DNA of 64,000 bases from Sorangium cellulosum (GTDB lineage: Bacteria; Myxococcota_A; Polyangia; Polyangiales; Polyangiaceae). Below, piece after piece: positions 43,446 to 52,504 of this stretch (position 1 is the first letter of the stretch; the number at the start of each line of letters is the position of its first letter). The DNA is taken from assembly GCF_002950945.1 (NCBI RefSeq), contig NZ_CP012673.1, positions 6,199,001 through 6,263,000 of the forward strand. The letters run 5' to 3'. The translations under genes were made by a program, and so were the position numbers. The notes under the pieces were generated by a model. It did no database searches. It saw only the letters and a program-made list of their open reading frames with translations, and was not told the DNA's origin.

Positions 43446-44327
43446 ATTTCCTCCACTTCCGAGCTCGTCGATACCCGAGGCGCGCAGGCTGGGAGTCGGG
43501 AGGAGACCGTATCTGCGGTCCCTGATTCCGATGCGGGCTTGGCTGCGTGCAGCAAACCCCCCTCGTAGACAAGTCCAACGTGCGCAGGGCGGCTGCCCAG
43601 CCGCTTGTTGATGTGCGTGCGCGACAACTTCGACGATTCTCCCCGGTCCGAGCGGGCGCCAACGTAAACGGCTCGATGCGCCAAGGTCAAGCCATGATGG
43701 CTCGACCCGATGTCGCTCGCGCCAGTGCCCGCCTCACCGGCAGTGCCGCCGTACAGCAGTTCCTGACAAGCAGGTCCCGCCGCGGAGCAAATCGCGGCGG
43801 CGAGCTCGTATCGATGGCGGGCGCGCAGCGCGGTGCGAACCAGAATTCGCGCGTCCTTCAAGATTTGCGCTCTTATCGAAGAGCCGTGTGCCTGGGCGCG
43901 CTCAGGGCGCCGCGAGCTCCGCGCGCGGCATTGCGCTCTCCATGATGCTCTTGCCATTTCGCGCGGCCGCTCGCGCCGCCGCGCGACGCGGTGTCCGGAC
44001 CGGCGCGCCAGCGATACGGCGCGCCGCCCGGTGAACGGCGCGCCGCTCGGTGACAGAGGAAGCAGTCCAGCCTGTTCGCCGCCGCGTGCGACGCGACGGG
44101 GTCGACGTGGAGGACGGCGGGACACCTCGGGCCGCGGCGACGGCGCCCGCACCGGCGACCCGACCGGGCCGCCGAGCATGGCCGGCGCGCGGCCGGGCCT
44201 CGCGCCCGCTCGCCGCCTCGCCGCCAGGAAACGAAGGCATCTCGTTGACATGTCTGTTCGAGCTTGCTCGTATGGCGTGACGAGGGCATCGGGTCTTACC
44301 TCCGCCCTGGCCCCGCGAGGCGACGAG
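43446..44327. other. 880-bp intergenic region between divergent cold-shock and FHA genes
   Basis: No open frame here has codon use or homology I trust. The part next to the cold-shock gene is probably its promoter and 5' leader. Near 44000-44053 the palindrome GGCGCGCC occurs three times, the last two inside a 19-bp tandem repeat (CGGCGCGCCGCCCGGTGA and its one-base variant at 44017-44034 and 44036-44053). Confidence 0.5.
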
Positions 44328-46481
44328 ATGTTCTCGGTGATCATCAGCGAGAAAGGGGGCGCGGAGCGCCGCGAAACCTTCGACCGGACAGAGATCAACG
44401 TCGGCCGCGTTCAGGGCAACGACCTGATGCTGCCGAAGGGCAACGTGTCGAAGCGGCATGCGCGGCTGCTCTACCGTGACGGGCGCTTCATCGTCACCGA
44501 CCTCAAGAGCACCAACGGCACGTACGTCAACGGCCGCAAGATCGCCCAGGCGACCATCGTTCGCGAGGGCGACAAGATCTACATCGGCGACTTCGTGCTG
44601 CGGATCGAGACCGCCTCGAGCGGCACGGCGCCGCCGGACAGCACGGCGTCCCCGGCGCGCGGGCCGGAAGACATGACCGCGGGCGATCCGGCGCCGCTGG
44701 CCGAGCGGGCAGCGCCGCCGTCCGCCGAGAAGGGGCTGCATCGCTCGGCGCCGCTGCCGCTGATCAACGAGAAGGGCGAGCCGTCGCGCACCGGTCAGGG
44801 CGTGATCAGCCACTTCCCGCTCGAGAACGACCCCGACGAGTCCGCCGACGCGCCCGGTCCGGTGCCCGCGCCGCCGCGCATGCCCTCGCCGCGCCCGCCG
44901 CTGGCGCCGGGCGCGCAGGGCGGCGCGTCCGCTACGCCGCCGCCCATCCCACCGCCGCCGCCCAACCTCCCGCAGGCGCGCGACGGTCGTGTCGCGGGCG
45001 GTGCGGTCGGCGTGGGCGCAGGCAACCCGACCGCGCAGATGGCGCGGCCTTCCCCGATGGCGACGCCGCTGCCGGGCGCCGCCCCCACGGCCGCGCCGCC
45101 CGCGCCGGGCGCGCCGGGAGCCGGAAACGCCGCCGTCCACCCGAGCGTGGTCCCGATCCCCAGCCGGAGGGCCATCCCGCCCGTCTCGGATCGGGTCGAC
45201 CGCGGGCAGGGCGACTCGGCGCAGGCCGTGGCGCACCGCCGGGCGCTCGCGCGGATCATGGAGCGGCTCGCCGACGCGATCGACCTCGCGCCGCTCGACG
45301 GCGGCGCGCTCCCGGACGGCGCCGTCGCCCAGCGGTACGAGCAGGCCCTCGCCGAGAGCGTCGAGGCGACGCGCGCGGCGGGCGAGCTCGCCCCCGAGGT
45401 CGACCTCGACGCGGTCACGGCCGACGCGCAGCGGGAGCTGTTCACGTTCGGCCCGCTCGACCGGCTGCTCGAGGACGACGACGTGAGCGAGATCCAGGTG
45501 TTCCGCCACGACCACGTGGTCGCGATGCACGGGCGCCGCCGGGTCATCTCGGAGGTCGGCTTCAGCAGCGAGCGCGCCGTCGACCGCGTCATCCGCCGGC
45601 TCTGCGCGACCGCCGGGCAGCCGCTCGAGGACGGCGCGAGCTTCGTCGAGCGGACGTTGCCGAGGGGCAGGCGGCTCTTCGCGGTGCTCCCGCCCGCCGC
45701 GACCTCGACGCTGGTCATCCGGAAGCCGCAGCGCCCCGACGTCACGCTGGAAGACCTCGTGCGCAACGGGACGATCTCGCGCGCGATGGCGGGTCTGCTC
45801 ACCCAGTGCGTGCTCGGTCGCGGCAACCTCCTCGTCACCGGGACGCGCGACGCGGGGACGAGCTGGCTGCTCGGCGCGCTCGCGGCCGCAGCGCAGCCGG
45901 ACGACCGGGTGGTCGTGCTCCAGGACGAGGACGAGCTCGTCATCGACCAGCCCCACACGTTGTCCATCGCGCTCGGCGGCACCACGGCCGAGCGGGTCCG
46001 GGCGGTGCAGGCGGCCACACGCATCCGGCCGGAGCGGCTCGTGGTGAGCTCGTTCTCGGGCCACGTGGCGGCCGAGGTGGTGGACGCGATCGGCGGCGGC
46101 ATGGACGGCGTGCTCGCGGCCGCGCGAGCGCCGACGCTGCGGCAGGCGGTGACGCGGCTCCCCGCGGACATCGCGGCGACCCGCCCGGGCATCGCGCCGG
46201 AGACGGCGCGCGAGTGGCTGGCGTCGTCCTTCGACCTGGCGATCGAGATCGCGCTGCTGCGCGACGGCCGCCACCGGGTGCTCCGCATCGCGGAGCTCGG
46301 GATCGAGGCCGGGCAGATCGCCATTCGCGACGTGTTCACGTTCGTGGTCGAGCGGACGGCCGCCGGCGGCGCGCTCGAGGGGACGTTCCACCCTTCCGGG
46401 CTGGTGCCGGACATCGTGGAAGATCTTCAGTCCCGCGGGCTCACCGTCGACACCTCGGCCTCCTTCCGGAGGAACCGCTAG
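44328..46481 (+). CDS. FHA domain protein with degenerate CpaF/TadA-type ATPase domain
   Basis: 717 residues from the ATG giving MFSVIISEKGG. A canonical FHA domain (about 1-95: INVGRVQGNDL, VSKRHARLLY, LKSTNGTYVNG) is followed by a Pro-rich linker and a CpaF/TadA secretion-ATPase-like region from about 300 (FGPLDRLLEDDDVSEIQVF, RVIRRLCATAGQPLEDGASF). The Walker A position reads GTRDAGTS, with Thr for Lys; the Walker B region reads LVVSSFSG without acidic residues. So a phosphothreonine-reading pseudo-ATPase is inferred, perhaps regulating a Tad or type II/IV motor. No tad genes are adjacent. Confidence 0.82.
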   Translation: MFSVIISEKGGAERRETFDRTEINVGRVQGNDLMLPKGNVSKRHARLLYRDGRFIVTDLKSTNGTYVNGRKIAQATIVREGDKIYIGDFVLRIETASSGTAPPDSTASPARGPEDMTAGDPAPLAERAAPPSAEKGLHRSAPLPLINEKGEPSRTGQGVISHFPLENDPDESADAPGPVPAPPRMPSPRPPLAPGAQGGASATPPPIPPPPPNLPQARDGRVAGGAVGVGAGNPTAQMARPSPMATPLPGAAPTAAPPAPGAPGAGNAAVHPSVVPIPSRRAIPPVSDRVDRGQGDSAQAVAHRRALARIMERLADAIDLAPLDGGALPDGAVAQRYEQALAESVEATRAAGELAPEVDLDAVTADAQRELFTFGPLDRLLEDDDVSEIQVFRHDHVVAMHGRRRVISEVGFSSERAVDRVIRRLCATAGQPLEDGASFVERTLPRGRRLFAVLPPAATSTLVIRKPQRPDVTLEDLVRNGTISRAMAGLLTQCVLGRGNLLVTGTRDAGTSWLLGALAAAAQPDDRVVVLQDEDELVIDQPHTLSIALGGTTAERVRAVQAATRIRPERLVVSSFSGHVAAEVVDAIGGGMDGVLAAARAPTLRQAVTRLPADIAATRPGIAPETAREWLASSFDLAIEIALLRDGRHRVLRIAELGIEAGQIAIRDVFTFVVERTAAGGALEGTFHPSGLVPDIVEDLQSRGLTVDTSASFRRNR

Positions 46482-46622
46482 GCTCGACCGCGCGAGGTAC
46501 GGCGGCGAGGGAAGCTACGGCGAGGGAGGCGCCGCGAGAGGCGCGGCAGGGCGCGGCGAGGCCAGCGTCAGAACGTCTTGACGGGCGCCCGCCAGGGGCG
46601 GAGGTTATGCTGATCAAGAGCC

Positions 46623-47135
46623 ATGGCCATCCGTACCATTCTCCACTATCCCGACCCGCGCCTGCGCCAGAAGGCGCTGCCGGTCGGTGACATCACCCCC
46701 GAAATCCTGAAGCTTATCGACGACATGGCCGAGACCATGTACGCCGCGCCCGGCGTCGGCCTCGCGGCCACGCAGATCGGGGAGCTCCACCGCGTCTTCC
46801 TCGTCGACGTCGCCGCCGAGAACGAGCCGAGCAACCTGCTCGTGTTCATCAACCCCGAGATCGTGCGGAACGAGGGGCAGCAGACCGGCCCCGAAGGGTG
46901 CCTGTCGTTCCCCGGCATCAGCGAGGACATCAAGCGCGCCGAGCGCGTCCGCGTGCGCGCCCGCGGGCGCGACGGCGCCACCTTCGAGATCGAGGCCGAC
47001 GGCCTGCTCGCGGTTGCGATCCAGCACGAGCTCGATCACCTCGACGGCGTGTTGATGATCGACCGGATGGGCACGCTCAAGAAGCGCATCGTCCAGCGGA
47101 AGATGCAGAAGCGGGGCGCCGAAGCGGCTGGCTGA
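46623..47135 (+). CDS. def: peptide deformylase
   Basis: 170 residues, usual length. The three motifs are intact: GVGLAATQIG, EGCLSFPG (metal Cys) and QHELDHLDG (metal His pair and catalytic Glu). Removes the N-formyl group from nascent proteins. Usually paired with fmt, which is not in this window. Confidence 0.97.
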   Translation: MAIRTILHYPDPRLRQKALPVGDITPEILKLIDDMAETMYAAPGVGLAATQIGELHRVFLVDVAAENEPSNLLVFINPEIVRNEGQQTGPEGCLSFPGISEDIKRAERVRVRARGRDGATFEIEADGLLAVAIQHELDHLDGVLMIDRMGTLKKRIVQRKMQKRGAEAAG

Positions 47136-47179
47136 GCGGCGGCGCCGCCCCGCGGGCGCGGCGGGCGAGCTCGCCGGCG

Positions 47180-47205
47180 ACGTGCGGGCGGCCCGCGGCG
47201 CACGT
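47180..47205. terminator. hairpin between convergent def and ribD
   Basis: 7-bp perfect stem ACGTGCG / CGCACGT with a 12-nt GC-rich loop, in the 95-bp gap between the def stop and the ribD stop. No T tract. Confidence 0.35.
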
Positions 47206-47230
47206 GCGGGCCCGTCAGTGGCGGGCGGCG

Positions 47231-48376
47231 TCAGCTGCGCGCCGGGAACGCGAGCGGTCCGCTGACGTAGGCGTCCCGGCCGCAGAGCTCCCAGCGCGGA
47301 TCGACGATCCGGGGCGCGTCGCCCGGCGTGTCCGGGCCCGCCCAGTCGACCGCGCCCGGCCGGCCGCGCGGGCCGAGCAGGATCGGGGCGACGAAGGCGT
47401 GCAGCTCGTCCGGGAGCCGCGACGCGAGCAGGCTGCCCGCAAGCTCGGCGCCGCCCTCGACGAGGATGGAGACGATCCCCTGCGCGGCGCAGAGGCGCAT
47501 CGCGGCGGTCACGTCGACCCGCCCCTCCGCGGAGGTCGGCGCCCGCAGGACGATGCAGCCCGCGTCGGCGAGCATCTGCTCGGCCGCCTCGGGCGCGTCG
47601 GCGCCCGTCAGCACCCAGGTCGGCACCTCGCGCGCCGTCTGGACCAGACGCGTATGGAGCGGCAGCCGGAGCCGCGTGTCGAAGACGAGCCGGATGGGGT
47701 TGCGGCCGTTCGGCGCGAGCCCGGGCTCGCGCAGCGTGAGGCGAGGGTCGTCGGCGACGGCGGTGCCGATGCCGATCGCGACCGCGTCGTGCCGCGAGCG
47801 GAGCTCCTGCACCTTCGCGCGGGCCTCCGGGCCGGTGACCCACTTCGAGGCCCCCGTGCGGGTCGCGATGCGCCCGTCCAGCGACAGGGCGAGCTTGAGC
47901 GCGATATGGGGGATGCCGGTCGTGATGAACTTGGTCCAGGGCGCGATCAGCGCGCGGGCCTCGGCCCCGGCCACGCCGATCTCGACGGCGAGCCCGGCGT
48001 CGCTGAGCCGCTGCGCCCCGCCGCCGACCACCGCCGGGTTCGGATCCGTCGCGCCGATGACGACCCGCTTGATGCCGGCGCTCAGCACCGCGTCCACGCA
48101 GGGCGGGGTGCGCCCCTCGTGGTTGCAGGGCTCGAGGGTCACGTACAACGTCCCGCCCCGCGCCACGTCCCCGGCGGCGGCGAGCGCCAGCCCCTCCGCG
48201 TGTTCCTCGCCCGCACGGGCGTGGTGCGCGACGGCCACGACCTCGCCCGCCGTGCTCACCACCACCGCGCCGACCGGGGGGTTCGGCGAAGGCATGGCCT
48301 TGTGCGCCTCCTCGATGGCCATGCGCATCATCGAGGCGTCGAAATCGGGATCGGGGCTGGGGGTCTTCGCAGACAT
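47231..48376 (-). CDS. ribD: bifunctional riboflavin deaminase/reductase RibD
   Basis: 381 residues. N-terminal zinc deaminase (about 10-150): PNPPVGAVVV, zinc His in EEHAEGLAL, and the Cys pair in EPCNHEGRTPPC. C-terminal reductase (about 155-370): LALSLDGRIATRTGASKWVT, AVAIGIGTAVADDPRLTLRE, ILVEGGAELAGSLL. It carries out the second and third steps of riboflavin synthesis. It closes a minus-strand run after nrdR; no FMN riboswitch was recognised before it. Confidence 0.96.
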   Translation of the reverse strand: MSAKTPSPDPDFDASMMRMAIEEAHKAMPSPNPPVGAVVVSTAGEVVAVAHHARAGEEHAEGLALAAAGDVARGGTLYVTLEPCNHEGRTPPCVDAVLSAGIKRVVIGATDPNPAVVGGGAQRLSDAGLAVEIGVAGAEARALIAPWTKFITTGIPHIALKLALSLDGRIATRTGASKWVTGPEARAKVQELRSRHDAVAIGIGTAVADDPRLTLREPGLAPNGRNPIRLVFDTRLRLPLHTRLVQTAREVPTWVLTGADAPEAAEQMLADAGCIVLRAPTSAEGRVDVTAAMRLCAAQGIVSILVEGGAELAGSLLASRLPDELHAFVAPILLGPRGRPGAVDWAGPDTPGDAPRIVDPRWELCGRDAYVSGPLAFPARS

Positions 48377-48392
48377 CGAAGAGCCGGATCTA

Positions 48393-48854
48393 CTAGGGCG
48401 CCTTGGCCTTCACAAGCTTGCCAAGCTCGGCCATGAACTGGTCGATGTCCCGAAAGGAACGATAGACGCTGGCGAACCGGACATAGGCGACCTCGTCGAG
48501 GGTGCGCAAGTGGTTCATCACCCGCTCGCCGAGCTCGGTCGACGAGATCTCCCTCCGCTCGGACTCCTGCGCCTCGCGCTCGATCGCGTCGGCGATCACC
48601 TCGATCTGGTCCGTCGACACGGGACGTTTGTTGCAGGCGATCCGGAGACCCCGCACGAGCTTCTGCCGATCGAACGGCTCGCGCCGCCCGTCCTTCTTGA
48701 CGACGGTCGGCAGGATGTCCTCGACGCGCTCGTAGGTCGTGAACCTCCGCTCGCACGAGGCGCACTCGCGCCGCCGGCGGATCACGTCGCCCGCGCCGCC
48801 GGCCCGGGAGTCGATCACCCGGTCCTCGAGGTGGCCGCAGAACGGGCACTTCAT
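48393..48854 (-). CDS. nrdR: transcriptional repressor NrdR
   Basis: 153 residues, the usual length. N-terminal zinc ribbon MKCPFCGHLEDRVIDSR ... CASCERRFTTYER, then an ATP-cone domain (VVKKDGRREPFDRQKLVRGL). NrdR represses ribonucleotide reductase genes in response to dATP. It lies between fabF and ribD on the same strand, 22 bp after the fabF stop. Confidence 0.97.
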   Translation of the reverse strand: MKCPFCGHLEDRVIDSRAGGAGDVIRRRRECASCERRFTTYERVEDILPTVVKKDGRREPFDRQKLVRGLRIACNKRPVSTDQIEVIADAIEREAQESERREISSTELGERVMNHLRTLDEVAYVRFASVYRSFRDIDQFMAELGKLVKAKAP

Positions 48855-48876
48855 CGGGGCATCCGGCGGGGCTCGG

Positions 48877-50121
48877 TCAGTCCTCGAACCGGGAGAAGAC
48901 GAGCGACACGTTCGTGCCGCCGAAGCCGAACGAGTTCGACATCACGTGGTTCATCCGGCGCTCGCGCGAGGTGAACGGCACGTAGTCGAGGGTGCACTCG
49001 GGATCGGGGTCGTCCAGGTTGAGCGTCGGCGGCACCGCGTCGTGGCGCAGCGCGAGCGCGCAGACCGCCGCCTCGACGCCGCCGGCGCCCCCGAGCAGGT
49101 GGCCCATCGCCGACTTGGTCGAGCTCACCCACAGGCGCTTCGACGCCGCGTGATCGCCGAAGGTCTTGAGGATCGCCCGGGTCTCCTCGATGTCGCCCTG
49201 CGGGGTCGAGGTGCCATGGGCGTTGATGTAGTCGATCGCGTCCGGCGAGAGCTTCGCGTCCGCGAGCGCCATCTTCATGGCCCGCTGCGCCCCGGCGCCG
49301 TCGGGCGCCGGCTTCGTGATGTGGTACGCGTCGCACGAGGCGCCGTACCCCACGACCTCCGCGTAGATCTTCGCGCCGCGCTTCCTCGCGTGGGAGAGCG
49401 ACTCGAGCAGCAGCGACCCGGCGCCCTCGGCGCAGACGAAGCCGTCGCGCCCCTTGTCCCAGGGGCGGCTCGCCCGCTGGGGCTCGTCGTTGCGCCGCGA
49501 GAGCGCGAACATCGCGCAGAAGCCGCCGATGCCGAGGCCGGTGATCGTCGCCTCCGCGCCGCCCGTGAGCATGATGTGCGAGCGCCCCCGGCGTATCCAC
49601 TCGAACGCCTCGCCGAGCGAGTGCGCGCTCGACGAGCACGCGCTCGTGTTGCAGTAGCTCGCGCCGCGGAGGTCGAGCGACAGCGCCACCTGCCCCGCGG
49701 CGAGGTTCGCGATGACCGTCGGGATGAAGTAGGGGCTGACCTTGTGGGGGCCCTTCTCGTTGAGCGTGATCGAGTGCTGGTACAGGTACTCGAGGCCGCC
49801 GAGGCCGACGCCGATGAAGGTGCCGCACTGATCGCGGTCCTCCTCGGTGAGCTCGATCCCCGCGTCCTGAATGGCCATCTGCGAGGCGGCGACGGAGAGC
49901 TGGGCGAAGCGGCCCATCTCCTTGACCTTCTTCTTCGGCATGTACTCTTCCGGGACGAACCCCTTCACCTCGCCGGCGAAGCGAGTCGGGAATGTACTCG
50001 CGTCGAAGAGGGTGATGGGTCCGATGCCGGACTGACCAGCCAGCAGAGATTGCCAGGTGGCCTGCGCCCCGATGCCGTTGGGCGTAATGAGCCCGATGCC
50101 GGTGATGACAACGCGTTCCAT
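48877..50121 (-). CDS. fabF: beta-ketoacyl-ACP synthase II
   Basis: 414 residues. Catalytic Cys162 in NTSACSSSAHS, His in NAHGTSTPQGD and His in KSAMGHLLGGAGG complete the Cys-His-His triad of chain-elongating condensing enzymes. It elongates acyl-ACP with malonyl-ACP in type II fatty-acid synthesis. Follows acpP with about 130 bp between, the usual order. Confidence 0.97.
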   Translation of the reverse strand: MERVVITGIGLITPNGIGAQATWQSLLAGQSGIGPITLFDASTFPTRFAGEVKGFVPEEYMPKKKVKEMGRFAQLSVAASQMAIQDAGIELTEEDRDQCGTFIGVGLGGLEYLYQHSITLNEKGPHKVSPYFIPTVIANLAAGQVALSLDLRGASYCNTSACSSSAHSLGEAFEWIRRGRSHIMLTGGAEATITGLGIGGFCAMFALSRRNDEPQRASRPWDKGRDGFVCAEGAGSLLLESLSHARKRGAKIYAEVVGYGASCDAYHITKPAPDGAGAQRAMKMALADAKLSPDAIDYINAHGTSTPQGDIEETRAILKTFGDHAASKRLWVSSTKSAMGHLLGGAGGVEAAVCALALRHDAVPPTLNLDDPDPECTLDYVPFTSRERRMNHVMSNSFGFGGTNVSLVFSRFED

Positions 50122-50250
50122 GGCTCTTTATTGCCCTAGCGCCACCACGGAGGCGAGAACACGTGCTTCAACGAAGAGCAGGCCCTTCGTTGGCGCACGC
50201 ATTGTTCGCACCTCCATGGTGACGCCGCGTCCGCTAGGGCGGTTGGGACG

Positions 50251-50499
50251 CTACTTCTTGGCATTCCTCTCGATGTAGTCGACCGCATCCTGGACAGAGC
50301 GGATCTTCTCCGTGTCCTCGTCCGGAATGTCGATCTCGAACGCTTCCTCGAACGCGAGGACAAGCTCCACCAGGCCCAGCGAATCGGCGCCCAGATCGTC
50401 GATGAACGTCGCTTCAGGCTTGATGTCCTTCTCGTCGACGTCGAGCTGCTCCTTGATGATTCGCTTTACTTCGGCCGTGATGTCGCGACCTTCAGCCAT
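50251..50499 (-). CDS. acpP: acyl carrier protein
   Basis: 82 residues, acidic, four-helix ACP with phosphopantetheine Ser40 in DDLGADSLGLVELV. Carries growing acyl chains for the neighbouring Fab enzymes. A longer spacer (about 150 bp) separates it from fabG, so it may also have its own promoter, as is common for acpP. Confidence 0.97.
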   Translation of the reverse strand: MAEGRDITAEVKRIIKEQLDVDEKDIKPEATFIDDLGADSLGLVELVLAFEEAFEIDIPDEDTEKIRSVQDAVDYIERNAKK

Positions 50500-50647
50500 G
50501 GTATTCCTCCCGGAAAAACGGACCCCCTAGTAGCCCATCGCCATCAGCGTTGCATCATGGAATTACCGGCGGCCGTTTTTTTCATGCGCGCCTGGCTCGC
50601 CGTCGAGCCTGAAGCGCAGACCGCCGAGATCCCCGATCCAGCGCGTC

Positions 50648-51394
50648 TCAGACGTACATGCCGCCGTTGACGCGCAGCGTCTCTCCCGTCACGTAGCTCG
50701 CCTCGTCGGAGCACAGGAATGTGATCGCCGCGGCGACCTCCTCGGCGCGACCGGTGCGCCCGAGGGGGATCATCTTGGTGAGCCCCTCTTTCATCTCGCC
50801 GCTGATCGTGGTGGTCATGTCGGTGTCGATGAAGCCGGGCGCCACCGCGTTGACGGTGATGCCGCGCCCCGCGTACTCGCGGGCGAGCGACTTCGTGACG
50901 CCGAGCAGGGCCGCCTTCGTCGCGCCATACGCCACCTGGCCGACGTTGCCCATCTCCGCGACGACGCTGGAGAGGAAGACGATGCGGCCGGTGCGCGCCC
51001 GCATCATGACCTTGGTCGCGGCGCGCGCACACGCGATCGAGCCCTTGACGTTCACGTCGAAGAGGCGATCGAGGTCCTCCTCCTTGACCCGGAGGAGCAG
51101 CCCGTCGATCGCGATCCCCGCGTTCGCGACGAGGATGTCGAGGCGGCCGAGGCGCTTCGCCGCGTCGGCGATGGCGGCCTCGGTGGCCTGCATGTTCGCG
51201 ACGTCGAAGCCGAGCGCCTCGGCCTTGCCGCCGCGCGCGGTGATCGCCTCGGCGACCGCGCGCGCCTCGGCCTCCCCGCGCACGTAGTTCACGATCACGT
51301 GCGCCCCTTGCGCCGCCAGCGCCTCCGACGCAGCCCGCCCGATCCCTCGCGATCCACCCGTGACGATCGCAACCTTGCCCGTAAGGTCGAACAT
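50648..51394 (-). CDS. fabG: 3-oxoacyl-ACP reductase
   Basis: 248 residues. Short-chain dehydrogenase with NADPH loop TGGSRGIG, the NAG motif in LVANAG, and catalytic Ser143, Tyr156, Lys160 (LSSVVAEMGN ... VAYGATKAAL). Reduces beta-ketoacyl-ACP. It lies 6 bp after fabD and is clearly part of the same operon. Confidence 0.97.
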   Translation of the reverse strand: MFDLTGKVAIVTGGSRGIGRAASEALAAQGAHVIVNYVRGEAEARAVAEAITARGGKAEALGFDVANMQATEAAIADAAKRLGRLDILVANAGIAIDGLLLRVKEEDLDRLFDVNVKGSIACARAATKVMMRARTGRIVFLSSVVAEMGNVGQVAYGATKAALLGVTKSLAREYAGRGITVNAVAPGFIDTDMTTTISGEMKEGLTKMIPLGRTGRAEEVAAAITFLCSDEASYVTGETLRVNGGMYV

Positions 51395-51400
51395 CGATGC

Positions 51401-52342
51401 CTATGCCTCCGAAAGGAACGCGCTCACGCGCTCTATCCCCGCCATGTCGCTCACGCTGAGCACCTTGATCTGCTTCGTGATCCGCTTCGCGAGCCCGGCG
51501 AGCACCTTGCCGGGGCCGAGCTCCAGGGCGTGCGTCACGCCGTCCGCCGCCATCCGCTCGATCGTCCGCATCCACTGCACGGTCCCGTCGATCTGCTGCA
51601 GCAGGAGCGAGCGCACCCGCTCCGGATCGGCGTTCGGCGCGGCGTCCACGTTCGCGATGACGGGGAAAGCGAGCGGCCTCACCTGTGTGCGCTCGAGCTC
51701 GGGGCGCAGGCGCTCGGCGGCGGGCCGCATCAGCGCGCAGTGGAAGGGCGCGCTCACCTTGAGCGCGATCGCCTTGCCACCGCGGGCGACGGCGAGCTCG
51801 CGCGCCCGCGCGACCGCCTGGCTGTGGCCGGCGATCACGATCTGCCCCGGCCCGTTGTAGTTCGCCGGCGACACCACCTCGCCCTGCGCCGCCTCGGCGC
51901 AGATCGCGAGCACCACGTCCTGGTCGAGCCCCATGAGCGCCGCCATCGCCCCCTGGCCCGCGGGCACGGCATCCTGCATCGCGCTGCCGCGGGTGCGGCA
52001 GAGCCGCACCGCCTCCTCGACCTCGAGCGCCCCCGCGGCGACGAGCGCGCTGTACTCGCCGAGCGAGTGGCCCGCCGCGTAGAGCGGCGGCTCGAGCTCG
52101 GGCAGGTGCTCGACGAGCGCCGCGGCCACCGCGCAGCTCGTCGCGACGATCGCGGGCTGGGTGTTGCTCGTCAGCGTCAGCTCCTCCATCGGCCCCTCGA
52201 AGCAGAGCCGCGAGATCGGCTCACCGAGCGCGGCGTCCGCCCGGGCGAACACGCCGCGCGCCGCCGGCGAGGACTCCGCGAGGGCCTTGCCCATACCCAC
52301 CTCTTGCGCCCCTTGCCCTGGAAACAGCCAAGCGATCTTCAC
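51401..52342 (-). CDS. fabD: malonyl-CoA:ACP transacylase
   Basis: 313 residues from the GTG giving MKIAWLFPGQGAQEVGMG, preceded by GAGAGGA, preferred over an ATG six codons earlier. Catalytic Ser93 in AGHSLGEYSAL and the active-site His in SAPFHCALM are present. Loads malonyl groups onto ACP. About 160 bp separate it from fabH. Confidence 0.95.
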   Translation of the reverse strand: MKIAWLFPGQGAQEVGMGKALAESSPAARGVFARADAALGEPISRLCFEGPMEELTLTSNTQPAIVATSCAVAAALVEHLPELEPPLYAAGHSLGEYSALVAAGALEVEEAVRLCRTRGSAMQDAVPAGQGAMAALMGLDQDVVLAICAEAAQGEVVSPANYNGPGQIVIAGHSQAVARARELAVARGGKAIALKVSAPFHCALMRPAAERLRPELERTQVRPLAFPVIANVDAAPNADPERVRSLLLQQIDGTVQWMRTIERMAADGVTHALELGPGKVLAGLAKRITKQIKVLSVSDMAGIERVSAFLSEA

Positions 52343-52504
52343 GTTAGTCCTCTCTTCCAAGCGGAGGAGGCGGACGTCGTCCCCTCCTCACCACGTCAAG
52401 GAGCTGGCTCGCGCCGATCTTCGCTCATGCAGGAGCGCAGGGCGAGCTCAACCGCAGGGATGCGCAGATCTCGAGCCCGACGCCGGCGCGCGCGCATGGC
52501 CGGC

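Noticed and set aside
43446..44327. Small protein genes in the gap after the cold-shock gene
   Set aside because: The open frames are short, Arg/Ser-rich, overlap on both strands, and lack ribosome-binding sites.
47231..48400. FMN riboswitch before ribD
   Set aside because: Only 16 bp separate nrdR and ribD and no RFN element is recognisable.
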